Source: Flavicella sp049625305
Lineage (GTDB): Bacteria > Bacteroidota > Bacteroidia > Flavobacteriales > Flavobacteriaceae
DNA length: 10,935 nt
Reading direction: 5' to 3'
Assembly: GCA_049625305.1 (NCBI GenBank)
Contig: JBMZVD010000074.1
Span: forward strand, 1-10,935
Position numbers and translations under genes: made by a program
Notes under the pieces: generated by a model
Told to the model about the DNA's origin: nothing
The model's database searches: none
The model's input: the letters and a program-made list of their open reading frames with translations, nothing else
Shown: positions 1 through 5,746 of the stretch, one piece after another
How positions within the stretch are numbered: the first letter of the stretch is position 1
Layout of the letters: every line of letters starts with the position of its first letter

Positions 1-91
1 TCGTAAAACATTAAATCTTTAACAGATAAATAATTTTTGTTGCTTGTAATTTTATTTACTTTAATTGTTGTTAACATTTGTTAGCCATGAG

Positions 92-112
92 GAATATTTT
101 GACCTAATATTC
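92..112. promoter_or_regulatory. Perfect 7-7-7 dyad upstream of the metH genes (candidate operator)
   Basis: GAATATT at 92-98 is an exact inverted repeat of AATATTC at 106-112, with a 7-base spacer. The dyad lies just upstream of the predicted -7 box at 126-133, over the place where the -33 contact would be. A symmetric site of this size in this position could bind a dimeric regulator of methionine synthesis. The symmetry and position are visible. The regulatory role is inference, and short AT-rich dyads also arise by chance. Confidence 0.35.
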
Positions 113-125
113 GTACTAAATAACG

Positions 126-133
126 TATATTTG
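126..133 (+). promoter_or_regulatory. Predicted -7 box of the first metH gene
   Basis: TATATTTG is an exact match to the Bacteroidota -7 consensus TAnnTTTG. The nearest upstream TTG, at 99-101, is 24 bases away, longer than the usual spacing, so the -33 element is weak or different. Transcription from here would leave a leader of about 110 bases before the ATG at 252. That leader contains an AT-only inverted repeat (140-146 with 164-170) followed by a T run at 175-181. I recognise no SAM or cobalamin riboswitch in it. Confidence 0.45.
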
Positions 134-251
134 CCAGGATTTAAAAGTGTTGACAATTAGGTGTTTTAAAGCTCTTTTTTTAGTGTCTTTATTAATTTTT
201 TAAATAGCATCTGAAAACAATACCTGAAATTGAATTCCTAAAGTAAACAGA

Positions 252-1247
252 ATGAAGTACAATATCAGAGAAATATTACAAGAACGTATTTTAGTACTCG
301 ACGGAGCCATGGGAACCATGTTGCAAGCCTATAATTTTACGGAAGAGGATTTTCGTGGTGAACAATTCAAAGACTGGAAATTATCTGTCAAAGGAAATAA
401 TGACATGCTTTCGATTACGCAGCCTGAGGCTATTAAAGAAGTACACCGAAAATACTTTGCGGCAGGTGCTGATATTGTGGAAACCAATACTTTTTCAGGT
501 ACGACCATTGCCATGGAGGATTATGAAATGCAGGACTATGTATATCAATTAAACTACCAGTCTGCCAAAATAGCCAAAGAAGTTGCAGATGAATTTACCA
601 AAACAAATCCTGATAAGCCAAGGTTTGTTGCAGGGTCTATGGGGCCAACAAACAAAACAGGATCTATGTCTCCTGATGTAAACGATCCTGGATTTAGAGC
701 CATTAGTTTCGACGAATTGCGTATTGCATACAAACAACAGGCAGAGGCTCTGCTTGATGGTGGTTCTGATGTATTATTGGTAGAAACTGTTTTTGACACT
801 TTGAATGCCAAAGCAGCCTTGTTTGCCATAGAAGAAGTAAAAGATGAAAGAGGTATTGATATTCCTGTCATGTTGAGTGGAACTATTACGGATGCGAGTG
901 GGCGAACTCTGTCGGGACAAACTGCAGAGGCATTTCTGATTTCAGTTTCTCATGTACCTTTATTGACAGTAGGGTTGAACTGTGCTTTGGGAGCAGACGC
1001 CTTGGTTCCTCATCTAGAGGCCATTGCAAAAAACACTTCTTTTGGAGTTTCAGCACACCCCAATGCAGGTCTGCCCAATGCTTTTGGTGAATATGATGAA
1101 ACACCGGAGCAAATGGCCGCACAAATAAAAGGGTATTTAGAAAAAAACTTGGTAAATATTGTAGGTGGTTGTTGTGGAACCAATCCGGGACATATTCAAG
1201 CAATTGCTGAAGTAGCAGCTACATTTAGCCCAAGAAAAATCATTTAA
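252..1247 (+). CDS. metH: Homocysteine-binding (N-terminal) half of split cobalamin-dependent methionine synthase
   Basis: This 331-residue protein is the zinc-dependent homocysteine S-methyltransferase module of MetH. It binds and deprotonates homocysteine so that it can take the methyl group from methylcobalamin carried by the partner protein encoded next. The glycine-rich start 'LDGAMGTMLQ' lies near residues 16-25. The three zinc-ligand cysteines appear as GLNC (Cys244) and GGCCG (Cys307, Cys308), with nearly the same spacing as Cys247, Cys310 and Cys311 of E. coli MetH. Other family motifs are ETNTF (77-81) and VAGSMGPTNK (126-135). The full-length enzyme has about 1,200 residues; this gene stops cleanly after the first module. 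No frameshift is visible, and the folate and B12 modules follow 77 bases later with their own start. The ATG at 252 follows an A-rich stretch without a Shine-Dalgarno sequence. The protein is cytosolic. A stand-alone methyltransferase (BHMT or MmuM type) is less likely, given the neighbour. Confidence 0.93.
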   Translation: MKYNIREILQERILVLDGAMGTMLQAYNFTEEDFRGEQFKDWKLSVKGNNDMLSITQPEAIKEVHRKYFAAGADIVETNTFSGTTIAMEDYEMQDYVYQLNYQSAKIAKEVADEFTKTNPDKPRFVAGSMGPTNKTGSMSPDVNDPGFRAISFDELRIAYKQQAEALLDGGSDVLLVETVFDTLNAKAALFAIEEVKDERGIDIPVMLSGTITDASGRTLSGQTAEAFLISVSHVPLLTVGLNCALGADALVPHLEAIAKNTSFGVSAHPNAGLPNAFGEYDETPEQMAAQIKGYLEKNLVNIVGGCCGTNPGHIQAIAEVAATFSPRKII

Positions 1248-1280
1248 ATTTAGTAGTACCCCTAGATTAGTAAAAAATAG

Positions 1281-1292
1281 TAGTAATTACTA
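1281..1292. repeat. 12-bp perfect palindrome in the gap between the metH halves
   Basis: TAGTAATTACTA is a perfect palindrome inside a TAG-rich 77-base gap. TAGTAA at 1268-1273 can also pair with TTACTA at 1287-1292, so two small mutually exclusive hairpins are possible. There is no T tract of the kind that would make a terminator. It could affect mRNA stability or the relative expression of the two halves, but that is a guess. Confidence 0.3.
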
Positions 1293-1324
1293 GTGAATAG
1301 TATATCAGACAATTCAATCAGAAG

Positions 1325-4018
1325 ATGCAGACGATCAAACAAACAAAATATATGAAGTTATCAGGACTTGAACCATTGGTGTTGAGTCCGAATTTGAACT
1401 TTATAAACGTGGGAGAAAGAACCAATGTAGCAGGTTCACGTAAATTTTTACGTTTGATCAAAGAGGAAAAGTACGAAGAGGCTTTAGCCATAGCTAGAGA
1501 CCAAGTAGAGGGTGGTGCTCAAATCATAGATATCAATATGGATGATGGTATGATTGATGGAAAAGAAGCCATGGTGCGCTTCTTGAATTTGATCATGGCG
1601 GAACCAGATATCTCTAGAGTTCCTATCATGATTGACAGTTCTAAATGGGATATTATAGAAGCTGGTTTGCGCGTAGTTCAGGGAAAATGTGTGGTAAATT
1701 CTATCTCTTTAAAAGAAGGAGAAGATGCGTTTCGCCATCATGTTACATTGTTAAAACGCTATGGTGCTGCCGTGATAGTCATGGCTTTTGACGAAGTCGG
1801 ACAAGCAGATGACTACGATAGCCGTTGTCGTATCGCCAAGAGATCCTACGATATCATGGTACACGAATTAGGGTTCCCTTCAGAAGATATCATATTCGAT
1901 TTAAATATTTTCCCAGTAGCAACAGGAATGGACGAGCACCGTAAAAATGCTATTGATTTTATTGAAGCAACTCACTGGGTACGTACTAATTTGGAAAATG
2001 CCAGTGTTAGCGGTGGGGTGAGTAATGTTTCTTTCTCTTTTAGAGGAAACAATACGGTACGAGAAGCCATGCACTCTGTATTTTTATACCATGCCATTCA
2101 AAAAGGAATGAATATGGGAATTGTAAATCCATCCATGTTAGAGGTTTACGATGACATCCCTAAAGATTTATTAGAATATGTTGAAGATGTCATTTTAGAT
2201 AGAAGGGACGATGCTACGGAGCGCTTGTTGGATTTTGCGGAAACCGTAAAAGGAACGGCAAAAACACAAGTACAAAATTTAGAATGGCGAGAAGGTTCAC
2301 TTCAAGATAGAATTACCCATGCTTTGGTAAAAGGTTTGGATACTTATATCGTTGAAGATGTTGAGGAAGCAAGACTGTTGGCCTCTAAACCACTTGAGGT
2401 TATTGAAGGAAATTTGATGACTGGAATGAGTGTGGTTGGTGATTTGTTTGGAGAAGGGAAAATGTTCTTACCTCAAGTAGTTAAGTCGGCCCGAGTGATG
2501 AAGAAAGCTGTTGCCCATTTGATGCCTTTTATCGAATCAGAAAAAGACGAAAGTACCCAATCACAAGGAAAAGTCTTATTGGCAACTGTAAAAGGCGATG
2601 TTCACGATATCGGAAAAAATATTGTATCTGTTGTATTGGCTTGTAATAACTATGAAATCGTAGATTTAGGAGTAATGGTAGCCCCTGAAATAATTTTAGA
2701 AGAAGCACAAAAACATCAAGTAGATGTCATTGGACTGAGTGGACTTATTACTCCATCACTAGATGAAATGGTTCATGTAGCTAAGGAAATGCAGCGATTG
2801 GATTTTAAAATACCTTTATTGATAGGAGGAGCGACAACTTCTAGAGCGCACACTGCAGTTAAGATTGCTGAAAACTATGAGCATGGCGTCATTCATGTTT
2901 TGGATGCTTCTCGTTCTGTACCTGTAGTAAGTACGTTGCTAAATAAGCAGACTAAAGAAGAGTTTTTAGGAAAAACTCGTGCAGAATACACCAAATTACG
3001 TGATGGGTTTTTGAACCGTGCGCGTCAAAAAGTATATTTGCCTTTGGCAGAAGCAAGAGCCAATAAGTTTGTCATAGAGTGGGACAAAAAAGACATGTAT
3101 ACTCCTAAAAAAACAGGAGTACATGTAATAGAAAATTTAGAATTGAAAGAATTAGTTCCCTATATTGACTGGACTCCTTTTTTCCAATCTTGGGAATTGC
3201 ACGGAAAATATCCAGCCATTTTAACAGATGAAATTGTAGGAACACAAGCATCAGATTTGTTTCAAGATGCAACAGCCATGATGGATAGGGTATTGGAAGA
3301 AAAGTGGTTTACGGCAAAGGCTGTGTACGGTCTTTTTCCTGCCAATAGTATTGACAATTCAGACGACATTGAGGTGTATACGGACGAAACACGTTCAGAG
3401 GTAATCGAAACACTTTTAACGCTGCGTCAACAAGGAAAGAAAGGAACGAATAAACCCAATATGGCCTTGGCAGATTTTGTGGCACCTAAGGAAACAGGTC
3501 TTCAAGATTATATCGGAGGATTTTGTGTCACTACAGGTTTTGGTGTAGAAGAGATTGCTGAAAAATACAAAGAAGACCTAGACGATTACAACAGTATTAT
3601 GATCAAAGCCTTAGGAGATCGTTTTGCAGAGGCGTTTGCCGAATATCTTCACGACAAGATACGAAAAGAATTTTGGGGGTATGCTAGTGAAGAAAACTTA
3701 TCAAACGAAGACCTTATACGAGAAGAATACCAAGGAATTCGACCAGCACCAGGTTACCCTGCTTGTCCTGATCATACAGAAAAATTAACACTTTGGCGTT
3801 TATTGAATGTGGAAGAAAATATAGGGGTAAGCTTGACAGATAGTTTGGCGATGTGGCCTACGGCGTCAGTATCAGGGATGTATTTTTCTCATCCAAAATC
3901 TAGGTATTTTGGTTTGGGTAAAATTACCAAAGAGCAAGTTCACGATTTTGCAGAAAGAAGAGGAATGTCTCAAGCAGATGCTGAACGTTGGTTAGCTCCT
4001 AACCTAAACGAGTCATAA
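1325..4018 (+). CDS. metH: Methionine synthase, folate-, cobalamin- and SAM-binding half
   Basis: These 897 residues are the remaining three modules of cobalamin-dependent methionine synthase. The pterin-binding domain (about 20-290) carries INVGERTNVAGSRKF (27-41) and IIDINMDDGMIDG (67-79) and takes the methyl group from 5-methyl-THF. The cobalamin cap and Rossmann domains (about 320-570) carry GDVHDIGKN (424-432), in which His427 is the expected lower axial ligand of cobalt, followed by GLSGLITPS (470-478) and GGATTSRAHT (501-510). The activation domain (about 575-890) carries RPAPGYPACPDH (806-817) and SGMYFSHPKSRYFGLGKI (850-867). It binds SAM for reductive reactivation, with a flavodoxin-type reductant expected. 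The homocysteine domain is absent and is supplied by the gene 77 bases upstream, so the two products should work as a complex or in trans. The ATG at 1325 is used; Met10 (1352) is an alternative that would still keep the conserved LSGLEPL. The protein is cytosolic. Confidence 0.95.
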   Translation: MQTIKQTKYMKLSGLEPLVLSPNLNFINVGERTNVAGSRKFLRLIKEEKYEEALAIARDQVEGGAQIIDINMDDGMIDGKEAMVRFLNLIMAEPDISRVPIMIDSSKWDIIEAGLRVVQGKCVVNSISLKEGEDAFRHHVTLLKRYGAAVIVMAFDEVGQADDYDSRCRIAKRSYDIMVHELGFPSEDIIFDLNIFPVATGMDEHRKNAIDFIEATHWVRTNLENASVSGGVSNVSFSFRGNNTVREAMHSVFLYHAIQKGMNMGIVNPSMLEVYDDIPKDLLEYVEDVILDRRDDATERLLDFAETVKGTAKTQVQNLEWREGSLQDRITHALVKGLDTYIVEDVEEARLLASKPLEVIEGNLMTGMSVVGDLFGEGKMFLPQVVKSARVMKKAVAHLMPFIESEKDESTQSQGKVLLATVKGDVHDIGKNIVSVVLACNNYEIVDLGVMVAPEIILEEAQKHQVDVIGLSGLITPSLDEMVHVAKEMQRLDFKIPLLIGGATTSRAHTAVKIAENYEHGVIHVLDASRSVPVVSTLLNKQTKEEFLGKTRAEYTKLRDGFLNRARQKVYLPLAEARANKFVIEWDKKDMYTPKKTGVHVIENLELKELVPYIDWTPFFQSWELHGKYPAILTDEIVGTQASDLFQDATAMMDRVLEEKWFTAKAVYGLFPANSIDNSDDIEVYTDETRSEVIETLLTLRQQGKKGTNKPNMALADFVAPKETGLQDYIGGFCVTTGFGVEEIAEKYKEDLDDYNSIMIKALGDRFAEAFAEYLHDKIRKEFWGYASEENLSNEDLIREEYQGIRPAPGYPACPDHTEKLTLWRLLNVEENIGVSLTDSLAMWPTASVSGMYFSHPKSRYFGLGKITKEQVHDFAERRGMSQADAERWLAPNLNES

Positions 4019-4048
4019 CCTAAAGTAAAACAAGTGTTTGCTGTCACA

Positions 4049-4080
4049 AAAAAAGTCTTGCACAAGGATTTTTTCTTTTT
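4049..4080 (+). terminator. Probable intrinsic terminator after the metH genes
   Basis: AAAAAAGTCTTG (4049-4060) pairs with CAAGGATTTTTT (4063-4074), with one G-A mismatch and one wobble. Opening the end pair leaves a four-base loop. A further CTTTTT follows. The stem is AT-rich and therefore moderate. It sits about 30 bases after the metH stop, and its T tail runs into the predicted metF -33 box. Confidence 0.55.
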
Positions 4081-4107
4081 GAAAGCAATTAAAAAGATAT
4101 ACATTCG
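4078..4107 (+). promoter_or_regulatory. Predicted metF promoter
   Basis: TTTG at 4078-4081 and TACATTCG at 4100-4107 are separated by 18 bases. This matches the Bacteroidota arrangement of TTTG, a spacer of about 17-19 bases, and TAnnTTTG, with one mismatch in the -7 box. The 5' leader to the metF ATG would be about 45-50 bases. This suggests that metF can be transcribed separately from the metH genes. Confidence 0.55.
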
Positions 4108-4160
4108 CATCTAGTTTTACTCAAAGTATTAAAAGAGCAAAAAATAGTCAAACCAAACCA

Positions 4161-5120
4161 ATGAAAGTAACAGACCATATTAAGAAAGCCAATGGAAAAT
4201 CATTATTTTCTTTTGAAATAGTACCTCCAGTCAAAGGACAAAACATTCAAAAACTATATGACAACATTGATCCTTTGATGGAATTCAAACCTCCTTTTAT
4301 AGATGTAACTACTTCGAGAGAAGAGTTTGTTTATTTGGATAAGGGCAACGGATTATTAGAGCGTAAAGTTACACGAATGCGTCCGGGAACCGTTGGCATC
4401 TGTGCTTCGTTAAAACATAAATACGATGTAGATCCTGTTCCTCATGTCTTATGTGGTGGTTTTACTCGTGAAGAAACTGAATATGTTTTGGTGGATTTAC
4501 ATTACTTAGGTATTGACAATGTCGTTGCTTTGCGTGGTGATGCGATGAAACATGAAAGTCAGTTTGTTCCAGTTGCAGGTGGAAATAACTATGCCGTGGA
4601 ATTGGTGCATCAAATCAATGCCCTAAACGAAGGTAAATTTTTGCATGACACTATTGATACACCTTATACACCTGATTTTTGTATTGGTGTTGCTGGGTAT
4701 CCTGAAAAGCATTTTGAATCTCCAAGTTTGGAATCTGATTTAAGACGTTTGAAAGAAAAAGTAGATTCAGGAGCAGATTATGTGGTTACACAGATGTTTT
4801 TTGACAATAAAAAATACTTTGAATTTGTTGAGGCAGCAAAGAATATTGGTATTACGGTGCCGATTATCCCGGGTATCAAGCCCATAGCTGTTGAAAGGCA
4901 TTTGCAAATATTGCCAAAAGTATTTAGTTTAGATTTGCCTTATGCATTAGAAAAAGCGGTACTTGACTGTAAGGGAGACAAAGCTTCCGTAAGACAAGTA
5001 GGAATCGAATGGGCGATTGCTCAGAGCAAAGAATTAATGGCTGCAGGAGTCCCAACGGTTCATTATTACTCGATGGGAAAATCGGATAATATTGTTAAAA
5101 TTGCTCGTGAAGTATTTTAA
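4161..5120 (+). CDS. metF: 5,10-methylenetetrahydrofolate reductase
   Basis: This 319-residue FAD enzyme reduces 5,10-methylene-THF to 5-methyl-THF, the methyl donor used by the methionine synthase encoded upstream. The sequence follows the TIM-barrel MetF family. FSFEIVPP (16-23) holds the conserved glutamate Glu19 (Glu28 in E. coli). DVTTSREEF (48-56) and GICASLKHK (79-87) follow. NVVALRGD (120-127) holds Asp127, equivalent to E. coli Asp120, which tunes the flavin. VVTQMFFDN (208-216) and PIIPGIKPI (234-242) complete the barrel signature. The length fits the bacterial catalytic-only form, without the SAM-binding regulatory domain of eukaryotic MTHFR. The ATG at 4161 gives the normal family N-terminus, and an A- and C-rich leader without a Shine-Dalgarno sequence precedes it. 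The protein is cytosolic and completes the methyl-group supply route. Confidence 0.96.
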   Translation: MKVTDHIKKANGKSLFSFEIVPPVKGQNIQKLYDNIDPLMEFKPPFIDVTTSREEFVYLDKGNGLLERKVTRMRPGTVGICASLKHKYDVDPVPHVLCGGFTREETEYVLVDLHYLGIDNVVALRGDAMKHESQFVPVAGGNNYAVELVHQINALNEGKFLHDTIDTPYTPDFCIGVAGYPEKHFESPSLESDLRRLKEKVDSGADYVVTQMFFDNKKYFEFVEAAKNIGITVPIIPGIKPIAVERHLQILPKVFSLDLPYALEKAVLDCKGDKASVRQVGIEWAIAQSKELMAAGVPTVHYYSMGKSDNIVKIAREVF

Positions 5121-5147
5121 AAAATTATATCTTTAGTTGAAGTATAA

Positions 5148-5184
5148 GAAAAATCAATACACGTATTGTAAAAAGTGATTTTTC
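5148..5184. terminator. Inverted repeat downstream of metF, possible terminator
   Basis: GAAAAATCA (5148-5156) and TGATTTTTC (5176-5184) are perfect inverse complements. A second nested pairing, CAATA with TATTG (5155-5159 with 5164-5168), overlaps the inner edge of that stem. The 3' arm supplies five Ts but there is no further T run, so termination would be modest. The element lies 27 bases after the metF stop and just upstream of the trxA promoter, so it could instead be regulatory for trxA. Confidence 0.4.
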
Positions 5185-5192
5185 CTAAGTGA

Positions 5193-5219
5193 TTTGAGTA
5201 TTTTATTTGACTACATTTG
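5193..5219 (+). promoter_or_regulatory. Predicted trxA promoter
   Basis: TACATTTG at 5212-5219 is an exact TAnnTTTG -7 box. TTTG at 5193-5196 lies 15 bases upstream, slightly closer than usual. The leader to the ATG at 5260 would be about 35 bases and ends in an A-rich stretch typical of Bacteroidota translation starts. Confidence 0.5.
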
Positions 5220-5259
5220 TACAACAATTAATAAATTAGAACCCTAAAAATAAAAAGAT

Positions 5260-5577
5260 ATGGCATTAGAAATTACAGATGCAACATTTGATGAAGTAGT
5301 ATTAAAGTCTGACAAACCTGTATTAGTTGACTTTTGGGCAACTTGGTGTGGACCTTGTAGAATGGTTGGACCAATTATTGAAGATATTAGCAGTGACTAC
5401 GAAGGTAAGGCTGTTGTAGGTAAAGTTGATGTAGACAATAACCAAGAATTTGCAGCAAAATATGGAGTGAGAAATATTCCTACAGTATTGTTGTTTAAAA
5501 ATGGTGAAGTAGTTGACAAACAAGTAGGTGTAGCACCTAAGGCTACCTATGCAGCTAAAATAGACGCTGTATTGTAA
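5260..5577 (+). CDS. trxA: Thioredoxin
   Basis: This 105-residue protein is a single-domain cytosolic thioredoxin, a general disulfide reductant recycled by thioredoxin reductase. The active site is WCGPC (29-33), with Cys30 and Cys33 in the classical CGPC form. Asp24 in VDFWA is the buried acid corresponding to Asp26 of E. coli, and Pro74 in RNIPT is the cis-proline facing the active site. There is no signal peptide, and the length is usual for the family. The gene appears to be a single-gene transcription unit, with its own predicted promoter and a strong terminator after it. Thioredoxin supports ribonucleotide reductase and sulfur assimilation enzymes, so its position after methionine genes is reasonable but need not be functional. 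Confidence 0.97.
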   Translation: MALEITDATFDEVVLKSDKPVLVDFWATWCGPCRMVGPIIEDISSDYEGKAVVGKVDVDNNQEFAAKYGVRNIPTVLLFKNGEVVDKQVGVAPKATYAAKIDAVL

Positions 5578-5600
5578 CTTTTATTTTCGAAAACACATTA

Positions 5601-5630
5601 AAATCAGGCCTTAGGGCCTGATTTTTTTTT
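5601..5630 (+). terminator. Strong intrinsic terminator of trxA
   Basis: A perfect 10-bp stem (AAATCAGGCC at 5601-5610 with GGCCTGATTT at 5615-5624) closes on a TTAG loop. A run of nine Ts (5622-5630) begins at the base of the stem. It lies 23 bases after the trxA stop codon. This is the clearest terminator in the window. Confidence 0.93.
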
Positions 5631-5746
5631 GCTTCCAAACCACAAATAGTTCCTATGATATATTTCTGCTAATTATTTGTAACTCTTTGACTATTCTTTT
5701 ATGTTATGTTCATGTATTTTGCGTCAACTAAACAAACCATTTATAG

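Noticed and set aside
149..154. TTGACA, resembling a sigma70 -35 box
   Set aside because: No matching -10 box lies at the right distance, and every other sign points to Bacteroidota, whose promoters use TTTG and TAnnTTTG.
1..251. Search of the leader for a SAM or cobalamin riboswitch
   Set aside because: No conserved core such as a B12-box-like GCCACTG or SAM-I/SAM-II signature was seen. Only an AT-only hairpin and a T run are present.
554..1203. Two minus-strand open frames of about 105 codons inside the first metH gene
   Set aside because: They lie opposite strongly conserved MetH sequence and show no family resemblance or leader of their own.
5686..5721. Possible fucosidase promoter (TTTG at 5686-5689, TATTTTG at 5715-5721)
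   Set aside because: The -7 box is one base short of TAnnTTTG and the spacer is 25 bases, so the match is too weak to list.
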